Shown here piece after piece: positions 19,386 through 26,750 of a DNA stretch of 64,000 nt. The translations under genes and the position numbers were made by a program. A model generated the notes under the pieces. It searched no databases, was not told where the DNA came from, and saw nothing but the letters and a program-made list of their open reading frames with translations. Numbering within the stretch: the stretch's first letter is position 1; each line of letters begins with the position of its first letter. Source of the stretch: Nocardia sp. NBC_00403 (GTDB lineage Bacteria; Actinomycetota; Actinomycetes; Mycobacteriales; Mycobacteriaceae); contig NZ_CP107939.1 in NCBI RefSeq assembly GCF_036046055.1, positions 2,108,001 to 2,172,000 on the forward strand, read 5' to 3'.

Positions 19386-19835
19386 CTAGTCTTTTCCAGG
19401 GGCCGTCAGCTGGTCGGCGATCCTGCGCGCCACCGGGCGCGACTCCAGATGGAGCCGGCCGACGTTCACCTCAGGGCCCGCGAGCACGGTCAGCGAGGCC
19501 CAGCTCGCCGCGTAGACCACCACGTACCCGCCGGTGCCGCGCACCACGACGTCATAGAACCCGCCATCGTGCGCGGTGGCGGCCAGCCGGTGCGACAGCG
19601 CCAGCTGCGAAGCGGCCAGCGCGGCCATCCCGGAGGGCTCGATGTGCGAGGGCAAATCGTGGGCGATGAGCAGCCCGTCACTGGACGCCACCAGCGTGCC
19701 GATCAGCTGCGGGATGCGATCGTGCAGTGTCTTCAGCTCCGCCAGTACCACCGCGTTCGGTTCGGGTCCGGACATCGCCACCTTGGTCAACCTTCCCATC
19801 AGTGCGTGACCGAGCAGTTTCCTCCGCGCGGTCAC
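19386..19835 (-). CDS. Roadblock/LC7-domain protein
   Basis: 149-aa roadblock/LC7 protein. After a short N-terminal extension the domain runs from about residue 30: LKTLHDRIPQLIGTLVASSDGL, a middle helix rich in alanine and leucine, then YVVVYAASWASLTVLAG and a C-terminal helix. The GTG start at 19835 overlaps the upstream stop by 4 bp (GTGA), indicating translational coupling to the DUF4388/wHTH-like gene. The ASSDGLLIAH segment is typical of actinobacterial roadblock proteins of the conservon type, but the DUF742 and GTPase genes usual in conservons are missing. Role inferred: subunit of a roadblock hetero-complex. Confidence 0.85.
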   Translation of the reverse strand: MTARRKLLGHALMGRLTKVAMSGPEPNAVVLAELKTLHDRIPQLIGTLVASSDGLLIAHDLPSHIEPSGMAALAASQLALSHRLAATAHDGGFYDVVVRGTGGYVVVYAASWASLTVLAGPEVNVGRLHLESRPVARRIADQLTAPGKD

Positions 19836-20632
19836 GCGAGCTCCTCCAAAGCTGCCCGCAGACGGAAGAGCAGGGCCTTGTCAACTGGCTCCCATGCCGG
19901 TTCGGCAGCCGGCTCGGCCCGCCGCGTCCGGCGTCGGGGTAGCGGCTCGGACTCGGCGACTTCGCGAGCGGCCGCCACCGGCTCGGCTGTCTCGACCGGA
20001 GCGGGTGCCGCGACGGCCGGCTCGATCAGCCCCGCCACGGTCAGGTCCCGCACCGCTTTCAGGCAGCCATAAGTGGTGCGGCCGAGGTCGCGTGCGATCC
20101 CGGTGACGCTGCGCCGGGTGTCAGCGGCGGACAGCACCTCAGCCTGGCCACCGGTGAGCACCACGCGCTGTCGCCGCACGCGGCGGACAGGCACGACGGG
20201 GGCGCGGTCGACCAACGTCGCAGGCCACGGCCCAGACTCCGGATCGCCACGCCGCGCGCACTCGTGAACGAGCGCGCGCGGCGTGATCTGGCAGACCGGG
20301 GCGAGCCAGTGGGGCGGCGCGGGCTGGAATTCAGGGACGGCGGGCGAGGCCAGCAGAAAGTAGGCGGCATCGAACACCGACAGCAACACCAGAGTTTCCA
20401 GCCGTGGCCGTCCCAGCACATGGCCGGGATCCCCGTCTGCGGCCCGCCGCCAGTCCTCCGTGGTTGCCACACCGGCCTCCACGACAAGCCGGTCCAGCCC
20501 AGTCGTACGGCGGCAGTCGACGGATGCGATCGTGCCCTCGGCCAGATGAAACGCGCCGTCGCCCGCGCGCAACATGCCGGTACGCCTTTCCTTTTCGAGC
20601 CGTTGCAGTTCGACCGCGAGCTCAACGCTCAT
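19832..20632 (-). CDS. DUF4388/winged-helix-like regulator in roadblock operon
   Basis: 266-aa protein with three visible parts. Residues 1-110 resemble the DUF4388-type domain found in bacterial signalling proteins (ELQRLEKERRTGMLRAGDG, then HLAEGTIASVDCRR). Residues about 150-200 look like a winged helix (VLSAADTRRSVTGIARDLGR, then CLKAVRDLTVAGLIEP). The rest is an Ala/Pro/Glu-rich linker and a short C-terminal helix. No catalytic motif is seen. The ATG overlaps the end of the upstream roadblock gene by 11 bp, and its own stop overlaps the downstream roadblock gene by 4 bp, so all are one transcript. It may be the DNA-binding or scaffold part of a roadblock complex; that is inference from context. 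Confidence 0.7.
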   Translation of the reverse strand: MSVELAVELQRLEKERRTGMLRAGDGAFHLAEGTIASVDCRRTTGLDRLVVEAGVATTEDWRRAADGDPGHVLGRPRLETLVLLSVFDAAYFLLASPAVPEFQPAPPHWLAPVCQITPRALVHECARRGDPESGPWPATLVDRAPVVPVRRVRRQRVVLTGGQAEVLSAADTRRSVTGIARDLGRTTYGCLKAVRDLTVAGLIEPAVAAPAPVETAEPVAAAREVAESEPLPRRRTRRAEPAAEPAWEPVDKALLFRLRAALEELA

Positions 20633-21014
20633 GACCGTCCTCGGTCAATTCGCGCAGAATTCCCCGGAGCTGGAACCGCGCCATCGCAAGATTCCCGGTG
20701 TCGTCGTCGAGCACGACGTGCATGAAAAGCCGGCCGTCGAAGTCGCCGTTCACCAGATTCAACAGGTGATACGCGCGGGTTCCGCAGACGATGATCTCGG
20801 TGACGTCGTCACCGTCGCGGTCGGTCGCCAACGCTGTGCAGCCGAGCACCGCGCGGACCACGTCGGTGGTGGTGGCGGCGGCCTCATGCTCGTCCACCAG
20901 ATCGTGCCGACCTGCCGCGGCGATCGCCAGACCACTCGCTCCGTCCACCAACGTCACGCTGCGCGCACCGGGAATGTCCATGACACGTTGCAGACAGCCG
21001 TCGATACCGGTCAC
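20622..21014 (-). CDS. Roadblock/LC7-like protein, first gene of operon
   Basis: About 130 aa, roadblock/LC7-like: DGCLQRVMDIPGARSVTLVD as helix 1 plus strand, GLAIAAAG, TEIIVCGTRAYHLLNLV in the sheet and MARFQLRGILRELTED as the last helix, which parallels LARHRLRGIEGDLEV in the third paralogue. The GTG at 21014 is chosen because the only upstream alternative is a TTG at 21053 in an AT-rich stretch. The gene heads the four-gene minus-strand operon. The sheet and last helix resemble the distal paralogue more than the middle one, suggesting an operon built by duplication. Confidence 0.75.
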   Translation of the reverse strand: MTGIDGCLQRVMDIPGARSVTLVDGASGLAIAAAGRHDLVDEHEAAATTTDVVRAVLGCTALATDRDGDDVTEIIVCGTRAYHLLNLVNGDFDGRLFMHVVLDDDTGNLAMARFQLRGILRELTEDGHER

Positions 21015-21548
21015 CGTGCTTCTAGCCTGCCTGTCGTGTGAAAATTTCAGCAAACCAGACGCTACATACTGTGCCGACTGATGTACAGAAAAAACCGGAA
21101 AACCATACTAAAAAATATATCTCCCCTGGGAACAGGCGGCGACTGGCGCCGGAGCCGCCGGACAAGAACTGCTGGACGTTGTCGGAACACGCCTGTGATA
21201 CGACGCCGGGTGCGATGCGGCGGCTGATGGCGCGGGCATGGGCAGCGCCTTCACGCAGATCACCCCGTTGCTCTGCGAGCGAATCCAGCAACTCGTCCAC
21301 ACGCGCCAGACCAACGCACCGCGTCATTCAGCATCGCCCTACGCACATGTCAGTCGAATTCTTGACGAGTGGATAGCAATTGGCCACAGAACGCACGGTC
21401 CTGTCGGCGCCATGACCAGCGGCTATACGTTTAGAGAGCACACTGGTAACTCATCGGGCACGGGCCGACCCGACCGGTAGCCGCCGACGACATCGGATGG
21501 GCGGACCAGACTAACCAAAAAGTTTGGTAACCCGTAAAATTCTCTTCT
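21015..21548. other. Divergent intergenic region, locally AT-rich
   Basis: 534 bp between the roadblock operon (minus) and the Nramp gene (plus). A stretch around 21055-21125 is strikingly AT-rich for this genome (runs such as AAAAAATATAT) and is a likely promoter zone for the roadblock operon. A 101-aa minus-strand ORF (21022-21327) covers part of it, but has no recognisable domain and overlaps the first roadblock gene's start, so it is not called. Confidence 0.5.
21514..21528. promoter_or_regulatory. Inverted repeat upstream of Nramp gene, candidate operator
   Basis: ACCAAA-AAG-TTTGGT, a perfect 6-bp inverted repeat with 3-bp spacer, ends 20 bp before the Nramp start codon, where a metalloregulator could block initiation. 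It does not match the IdeR consensus. A manganese-responsive repressor such as MntR is a natural guess. Confidence 0.45.
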
Positions 21549-22799
21549 GTGAGTACAACCCTGGCCGAGTCGGCGCGCACCGCGTCGCAGCGGGCGAGAT
21601 CCGTCAGTGTCTTGCTCGGTCCGGCATTCGTAGCTGCCATCGCTTATGTCGATCCAGGAAATGTGGCGTCGAATATCAGCGCGGGCGCGCAGTTCGGATA
21701 CCTGCTCGTGTGGGTCATCGTGATGGCCAACGTGATGGCCGGGCTGGTGCAGTTCCTATCCGCGAAGCTGGGGTTGGTCACCGGCATGTCGCTGCCGGAG
21801 GCGGTGCGGGACAAGGCGAGTCGCCCGGTCCGGCTCGCGTATTGGGGTCAGGCGGAGACCGTCGCGATGGCGACCGATCTCGCCGAAGTGGTCGGCGGCG
21901 CGATCGCGCTGAAGCTGCTGTTCGGGCTGCCGCTCGTGGTCGGTGGCGTGATCACCGGTGTGGTCTCGATGGGACTGCTGGTGGTGCAGGACCGGCGCGG
22001 ACAGCGGCCGTTCGAGCGGGTCATCACCGGCTTGCTCGCCATCATCGCCATCGGCTTCCTCGCCAGCGTGGTGATCTCGCCGCCCTCGGCGTCCGGCACG
22101 ATCGGTGGCCTGCTGCCACAATTCCAGGGCGCCGAGAGTGTGCTGCTCGCGGCGGCCATGATCGGTGCGACCGTGATGCCGCACGCGGTGTACCTGCACT
22201 CCGGGCTGGCCAGGGACCGGCACGGCCACCCAGAGCCCGGCCCGCTGCGGGTCCGGCTGCTGCGGGTCACCAAATACGATGTCGGACTCGCCATGGTGCT
22301 GGCGGGGACGGTCAATCTGGCGATGCTGCTGATGGCCGCGAACACCCTGCGCGGCCGCGAGAATGTCGACACCCTCGAGGGTGCCCACGCCGCGGTCGGC
22401 GAGGTCCTCGGTCCCGTCGCCGCGCTGCTGCTGGCGATCGGCCTGCTGGCCTCGGGCCTGGCCTCCACGTCGGTCGGTGCCTATGCCGGCGCGATGATCA
22501 TGGAAGGCCTACTGCGCCGCAAGATTCCACTGCTCATGCGTCGCCTGGTGACCCTGATCCCCGCGATCACCATCCTCGCTATAGGCATCGACCCCACTCG
22601 CGCCCTGATCATCTCGCAGGTCGTGCTGTCCTTCGGTATTCCGTTCGCGCTGATCCCGCTCGTCCGCTTCACCAGCGACCGCGTCCTGATGGGCGCCGAC
22701 GTCAACCATCGCGTGACGACAGCGCTCGCCTGGCTGGTCGCGATCGTCATCAGCCTGCTCAATGTGGCGCTGATCTACCTGACGGTCACCGGCAACTGA
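21549..22799 (+). CDS. mntH: Nramp-family divalent metal transporter (MntH type)
   Basis: 416-aa integral membrane protein of the Nramp family, proton-coupled importers of Mn2+ and Fe2+ at the cytoplasmic membrane. The first helix carries the metal-binding signature DPGN (AYVDPGNVASNISAGAQFG), and helix 6 carries the partner motif MPH (GATVMPHAVYLHSG). About 11 hydrophobic helices are visible, the usual number. The GTG start at 21549 has no clear Shine-Dalgarno and follows an AT-rich segment with a small inverted repeat. It converges with the SDR gene with only 5 bp between stops. Metal preference (Mn versus Fe) is inferred from the family. Confidence 0.93.
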   Translation: MSTTLAESARTASQRARSVSVLLGPAFVAAIAYVDPGNVASNISAGAQFGYLLVWVIVMANVMAGLVQFLSAKLGLVTGMSLPEAVRDKASRPVRLAYWGQAETVAMATDLAEVVGGAIALKLLFGLPLVVGGVITGVVSMGLLVVQDRRGQRPFERVITGLLAIIAIGFLASVVISPPSASGTIGGLLPQFQGAESVLLAAAMIGATVMPHAVYLHSGLARDRHGHPEPGPLRVRLLRVTKYDVGLAMVLAGTVNLAMLLMAANTLRGRENVDTLEGAHAAVGEVLGPVAALLLAIGLLASGLASTSVGAYAGAMIMEGLLRRKIPLLMRRLVTLIPAITILAIGIDPTRALIISQVVLSFGIPFALIPLVRFTSDRVLMGADVNHRVTTALAWLVAIVISLLNVALIYLTVTGN

Positions 22800-22804
22800 G
22801 CCGC

Positions 22805-23830
22805 TCAGGCCCAGTTCTCGATCCAGTATTTCCAGATCAGCGGGGCATAGGCGGCCAGCGGCGGCACCTTGATATCGGTGCCGCTGAGCGCGGCGGTGGT
22901 GTGGCGGCAGTCGAACCAGCAGGTGAATTCGCTGTGCTCCAACACATCCAGTGGGACGCCGACGCGGGGGAGCAGCCATCTGGTGCCCGGCACCCGCAGC
23001 ATCATGTTCAGGGTGCGTTTGGGCATCACCTCCACCAGGTGCGGCGCCCCGGCCTCGTCGGCGAACAGGTTCAGCGCCTCGACCGCACTCTGCCTGCGCG
23101 GATCGACGAGGTGGTAGGTCATCGGCGTCGAACCCGGCTGGTGGGCAAGGTGATCCAGGGCGCGGGCGACGAAGTCGACCGGCACCATATTGGTTTCGCC
23201 GAGCTTCGGCACCAGCACCGGCAGGATTCTCGGCAGCTGCGCCGCCATCCGCAGTAGCCGGAAGAAGTAGTAGGGCCCGTCGATCCGGTCGATCTCGCCG
23301 GTGCGGGAGTGGCCGACCACGATCGGCGGCCGATAGATACGCCAGTTCAGCGCGGACTCGCGCACGATCCGCTCGGCCTCGAACTTGGCCCGCTGCATCG
23401 GCGTTGTCAGCACCTGACCCTCGTCGAACATGTCCTCGGTGAAAAGGCCCGCGCACGAGCCTGCCACCTCCACTGTCGAGACATGATGCAGCAGACCGGC
23501 TTTCAGGTCCTCCGCGACATCGACCACGTGCCTGGTGCCGCCGCCGCGCGCGGTCAGGTCGTAGCTGGATGCCAGATGGAAGACCTGATCGATCGATCCG
23601 CGGTGCTCGGCGAGCCACGTCGGATCGATGCCGAGTCCGTCGGCGCCGAGGTCGCCGCGGACCGGCCGCACCCGGTCGCCGCCGTCCCACTGGCGGGCGC
23701 AGCAGGCATACCGCGCGGCCGAGTCGGCGCCGGGCCGGACAAGCACATGGATATCACCCTCGCGTTCGAGCAGCGCGGGGATGAGGAACCGACCGATGAA
23801 CCCAGTTGCTCCGGTAACCAGGTAAGTCAT
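22805..23830 (-). CDS. Extended SDR oxidoreductase, acyl-reductase-like
   Basis: 341-aa NAD(P)-binding protein of the extended short-chain dehydrogenase group. The Rossmann motif is right at the start (TYLVTGATGFIGRFL). A YxxxK active-site motif is not obvious: after FTEDMFDEGQVLTTPMQRAK the spacing fits the K of the motif, but the Tyr position is not Tyr. A later HSRTGEIDRIDGPYY segment resembles the male-sterility/thioester-reductase (NAD_binding_4) family, to which mycobacterial AcrA1-like acyl reductases belong. It lacks the extra C-terminal SDR domain of those longer proteins. Substrate is unknown, perhaps an activated fatty acyl or sugar. It faces the Nramp gene and has the repeat array upstream. 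Confidence 0.75.
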   Translation of the reverse strand: MTYLVTGATGFIGRFLIPALLEREGDIHVLVRPGADSAARYACCARQWDGGDRVRPVRGDLGADGLGIDPTWLAEHRGSIDQVFHLASSYDLTARGGGTRHVVDVAEDLKAGLLHHVSTVEVAGSCAGLFTEDMFDEGQVLTTPMQRAKFEAERIVRESALNWRIYRPPIVVGHSRTGEIDRIDGPYYFFRLLRMAAQLPRILPVLVPKLGETNMVPVDFVARALDHLAHQPGSTPMTYHLVDPRRQSAVEALNLFADEAGAPHLVEVMPKRTLNMMLRVPGTRWLLPRVGVPLDVLEHSEFTCWFDCRHTTAALSGTDIKVPPLAAYAPLIWKYWIENWA

Positions 23831-23889
23831 AGCCGATGAACATAGTCGCCCCGCTTGTTCGGTTCACCGCCGGGACGGTCACACGGCAT

Positions 23890-24520
23890 CCAAATAAATC
23901 GCACGCTCAGCTACCGACGCCGCATTCGGCACGATGACACCGTCTTAGCGCAGCGAGACCCAGCCCCAGAGCGTACGGCCCGTCTCGTACCGGCAGCGCC
24001 CGAGGCGCGTCCACCAAACTCGCAAGATCCCCACAGACGCGCCTACTCGGCACGATGACGCTTTTCGAGCGCAGTGAGACCCAGCACTTAGAGTTCGCGG
24101 CCAGGCCCACCTCCGCAGCCGCCGAAGTGCGTCCACCAAGGTCGCAAGATCCCACAGACGTGCTCATTCGGCGCGATGACGCATTTCGAGGGCAGCGAGA
24201 CCCAGCCCCAGACCTAGCAGCCGTTCCCCACCCTCACAACAGCCGAAGCGCAACCACCAAAGTCGCAAGCTCAACCCCCACTCGGCACGATGACACCTTC
24301 CGAGCGAAGCGAGACCGAGCACCAGAGTTCGGGGCGTATCCCACCTCTGCAGCCGCCTAATCGCCTAAACCAAAGCTCAGCTACCGACGCCCCCACTCGG
24401 CACGATGATGTCTTCCGAGCGAAGCGAGACCGAGCACTAGAGTTCGCGGCCCGTCTCGCTTCCGAGCCGTCGAAGCGCATGCGACGAAGTCGCGAGTCTC
24501 GACGGCTCGGAAGCGAGACC
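23890..24520. repeat. Intergenic tandem array, five copies of a 114-121-bp unit
   Basis: Five copies begin with TCGGCACGATGAC-like cores at 23926, 24047, 24168, 24282 and 24397 (periods 121, 121, 114, 115 bp), preceded by a partial unit from about 23890. Shared blocks inside each unit include AGCGAGACCSAGC, then AGAGTTCGCGGCC and a CCACCAAAGTCGCAAG tail; CTCAGCTACCGACGC occurs before copies 1 and 5. Copies differ by substitutions and small indels. Occasional open frames inside it are repeats of the same sequence and are not called as genes. The array fills the gap between the SDR gene and the crotonase gene. Confidence 0.85.
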
Positions 24521-24535
24521 AAGGGGGCCGCGAAC
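24442..24535. repeat. Long hairpin at the end of the repeat array
   Basis: A perfect 21-bp inverted repeat (24453-24473 with 24499-24519) has a 25-bp loop, and is nested inside a second perfect 10-bp pair (24442-24451 with 24526-24535). The left arm starts in the fifth repeat unit; the right arm is unique. It could terminate transcripts from either side, or be the end of a mobile repeat. Confidence 0.85.
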
Positions 24536-24537
24536 AC

Positions 24538-24556
24538 GCAGCGCCGCAGGCGCTGC
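24538..24556 (-). terminator. Hairpin after crotonase gene
   Basis: GCAGCGCC-GCA-GGCGCTGC, a perfect 8-bp stem, lies 3 bp beyond the crotonase stop codon in its direction of transcription, followed by the larger hairpin. No T tail. Likely terminator. Confidence 0.6.
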
Positions 24557-24559
24557 AAA

Positions 24560-25363
24560 TTAGATACCGAAGACCGGCTTGCGCTTGGTGAGCATCGCGG
24601 TCGCACCTTCGAAGAAGTCGGGGGACTGCAGGAGCTCGGTCTGGCCGGCCTTCTCGGCCGCGAGCGACGCGTCGAGTCGGGTCAGGGTCGCCGCGTTGAG
24701 CGCCTTCTTGGTGAGCTCGAGGGCGCGCCTCGGGCCCGCAGCGATCTTCGCCGCGGCAGCCTCCACTGTCGCGTCCAGTTCGTCGGCAGCGAGCACCGCG
24801 GTGAACAGGCCGGCTGCTTTGGCCTGTGGTGCGGGCAGCCGCTCGCCGAGCAGCGCCATCTCGGCCGCGAGCGGGCGTCCCGCGGCCGCGGCGACCAGCG
24901 CGGCGGCGCCGCCGTCGGGCATCAGGCCGATATTGATGAAGGCGAGCAGCAGGTAGGACTCCTCGCTGGCGTAGACGAGGTCGGCGGCAAGTGCGATGCC
25001 GACACCGACGCCCGCTGCCGCGCCCTTGACTCGCGCGATAACCGGAATAGGTGCATCCACAATGGCTTTCACGAGTCGGTTGGCCGCATCCATCACCTGG
25101 TCGGAGGTGATGCCACGCTGCGCCTCCGACGCGGTCGCCGCCAGATCGGCGCCGGTGCAGAAGTCGGCGCCCGCACCGGTCAGTACGATTACCCGGACCG
25201 AGGCGTCCTCGGCGGCGGCAAGGAAGGTATCCCCGAGCGCGACCATCGTGTCGTAGTCGATGGCGTTCTTTCGCTTGGGCTTGGTGATGGTCACTCGGAG
25301 CACCTTGCCGTCGTGGACGGCCGAGAAACCTGCAGGAGTAGTTGCGGAATCGGCGTTGCTCAT
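24560..25363 (-). CDS. Enoyl-CoA hydratase/isomerase (crotonase) family protein
   Basis: 267-aa crotonase-fold acyl-CoA enzyme. Start ATG 25363 is chosen over an upstream in-frame start at 25420 because AGGAG sits 7 bp before it and the protein then has normal length. Oxyanion-hole elements are present: KRKNAIDYDTM in the first CoA-binding segment, and GADFCTGADL followed later by AAAGVGVGIALAADLVYASE in the second. SYLLLAFINIGLMPDGGAAALV holds the region of the second catalytic acid, but the first hydratase glutamate is not clear, so hydratase or isomerase cannot be separated. Divergent from the TetR-type regulator, which may control it. Confidence 0.88.
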   Translation of the reverse strand: MSNADSATTPAGFSAVHDGKVLRVTITKPKRKNAIDYDTMVALGDTFLAAAEDASVRVIVLTGAGADFCTGADLAATASEAQRGITSDQVMDAANRLVKAIVDAPIPVIARVKGAAAGVGVGIALAADLVYASEESYLLLAFINIGLMPDGGAAALVAAAAGRPLAAEMALLGERLPAPQAKAAGLFTAVLAADELDATVEAAAAKIAAGPRRALELTKKALNAATLTRLDASLAAEKAGQTELLQSPDFFEGATAMLTKRKPVFGI

Positions 25364-25443
25364 GTGGTGCTCCTGGTCTGGAATTCGGTGGACCGGTTCT
25401 TGCGAGCCATCTGCAAGCAATCGCTTCGGATAGCCATGAATAC

Positions 25444-25472
25444 TGGTTAACTTTGCGAATTGTGGTTAACTT
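25444..25472. promoter_or_regulatory. Direct repeats in crotonase/TetR divergent promoter
   Basis: TGGTTAACTT occurs at 25444-25453 and again at 25463-25472, 19 bp apart (about two helical turns); each contains the palindrome GTTAAC. They lie in the AT-rich divergent region between the crotonase and the double-TetR gene, a natural place for the regulator's own operator. Confidence 0.5.
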
Positions 25473-25528
25473 AGGTTGATTTGTCCGGCGCTGTCAACCA
25501 GCGGCGCCGTCGGAGAACGGAGAGGTAC

Positions 25529-26749
25529 ATGGTCGCGGATCGCAGCGAGGTACATCTCGCTTCCGTGCGGCCTGATGCCGGCCAGTCGGTGCGGCGGCGT
25601 CCGAAGGATCGCAAGGTGCAGATCATCAGGGCGGCCGCGCGCGCGTTCAGCGAACGCGGGTACTACCCGGTCGGCGTCGACGAGATCGCGGCCGAGGTCG
25701 GGATCTCCGGGCCCGCGCTGTATCGACACTTCCGCAATAAGTACGCGCTGCTCGTCGCGGCCGCGGAGGAGGGCGCCCGGCATCTGCTGAAGGTCGCCGA
25801 GGCCGCGGACGATCCGCAACAGGAGCCTGCCCGGCGGCTGGACGCCCTGATCAGGGCGATGAGCGAACACACCATCGACATTCGGCGCGAGGCGGGGCTG
25901 TACCGCTGGGAGCGGCGCTACCTCGAGCAGGCCGACCGGATTCGGATCCGGAAGATCTACGACGATCTCAACGCGACGGTGGCGGCGCCGATCGCGCTAC
26001 TGCGGCCGACCGCACCACCCGAGGATGTGGCGATGCTCGCTGCCGCGGTGCTCAGCGCGATCGCCAGCGTCTCCGCGCACCGCACCGCGTTGTCCACCAC
26101 CCGGCTGCTGCCGTTGCTGCACGACATGTGCTGGTCGATTCTGCGTGCCGAACTGCCGCCCGCACCGCAGCAGCGCAATCCCGGCCCCGCCACCCGTGGC
26201 CTTCCAGTCACTTCGAAACGCGAACAGTTGCTCACCGAGGCGATCCGGATCTTCGGCAGGCAGGGCTATCACGAAGCCAGTATCGAGGAGATCGGCGCGG
26301 CTGTCGGCATCAACGCCTCCAGTGTGTACCGGTACTTCACCAGCAAGTCCGACCTGCTCGCCGCGGCTTTCCACCGCACCGGAGACCGGGTCGCCATTGC
26401 GATCACCGAGGCGCTGGCCGAGGCGACAAGCCGTCCGGACGCGGTCCGGCGCATCGCCTTCGGCTACGCCAGGCTCACCTTCTCGATGCCCGAGATCATG
26501 CCGGTCTACTACGCCGAGTTCAGCAATCTGCCGCAGGCCGAGCAGCACAAACTGCGCGCTATTCAGCGTCAGAACGTCCTGGAATGGGCCAACCTGCTGG
26601 ACGGAGACCCCGTCGAGGCGCGCTTCCGGGTGCACGCCGCGATCGGCCAAGTGATCGATGTCGGCAGGCTGACCAAGTTCGACTCGCGCCCCGAACAACT
26701 GGCCCGCGTCTGTGCGCTGATGGAAGCGGTGCTCCTCAGCGCGAGCTGA
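25529..26749 (+). CDS. TetR-family regulator with two DNA-binding domains
   Basis: 406-aa regulator, about twice the usual TetR length, with two complete TetR units. Unit 1: helix-turn-helix at about residues 30-75 (RAFSERGYYPVGVDEIAAEV then GISGPALYRHFRNK) followed by a ligand-binding-like region. Unit 2: helix-turn-helix at about 225-270 (IFGRQGYHEASIEEIGAAV then GINASSVYRYFTSK) plus its own C-terminal helices. The linker is PPAPQQRNPGPATRG. ATG 25529 follows GGAGAGG; an earlier in-frame start at 25481 would add basic residues without an RBS. Divergent from the crotonase gene, so a role in acyl-CoA or lipid catabolism control is likely. Single-chain double TetR proteins are known in mycobacteria and relatives but uncommon. 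Confidence 0.88.
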   Translation: MVADRSEVHLASVRPDAGQSVRRRPKDRKVQIIRAAARAFSERGYYPVGVDEIAAEVGISGPALYRHFRNKYALLVAAAEEGARHLLKVAEAADDPQQEPARRLDALIRAMSEHTIDIRREAGLYRWERRYLEQADRIRIRKIYDDLNATVAAPIALLRPTAPPEDVAMLAAAVLSAIASVSAHRTALSTTRLLPLLHDMCWSILRAELPPAPQQRNPGPATRGLPVTSKREQLLTEAIRIFGRQGYHEASIEEIGAAVGINASSVYRYFTSKSDLLAAAFHRTGDRVAIAITEALAEATSRPDAVRRIAFGYARLTFSMPEIMPVYYAEFSNLPQAEQHKLRAIQRQNVLEWANLLDGDPVEARFRVHAAIGQVIDVGRLTKFDSRPEQLARVCALMEAVLLSAS

Positions 26750-26750
26750 G

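Noticed and set aside
18877..19389. 170-aa plus-strand ORF over the third roadblock gene
   Set aside because: Antisense to an intact roadblock gene with a good RBS and clear family features.
21022..21327. 101-aa minus-strand ORF upstream of the roadblock operon
   Set aside because: No recognisable domain; it runs through the AT-rich promoter zone and overlaps the start of the first roadblock gene.
23890..24520. Possible CRISPR array
   Set aside because: The repeated unit is the full 114-121 bp with gradual divergence; there is no short constant repeat with unique equal-length spacers and no cas gene nearby.
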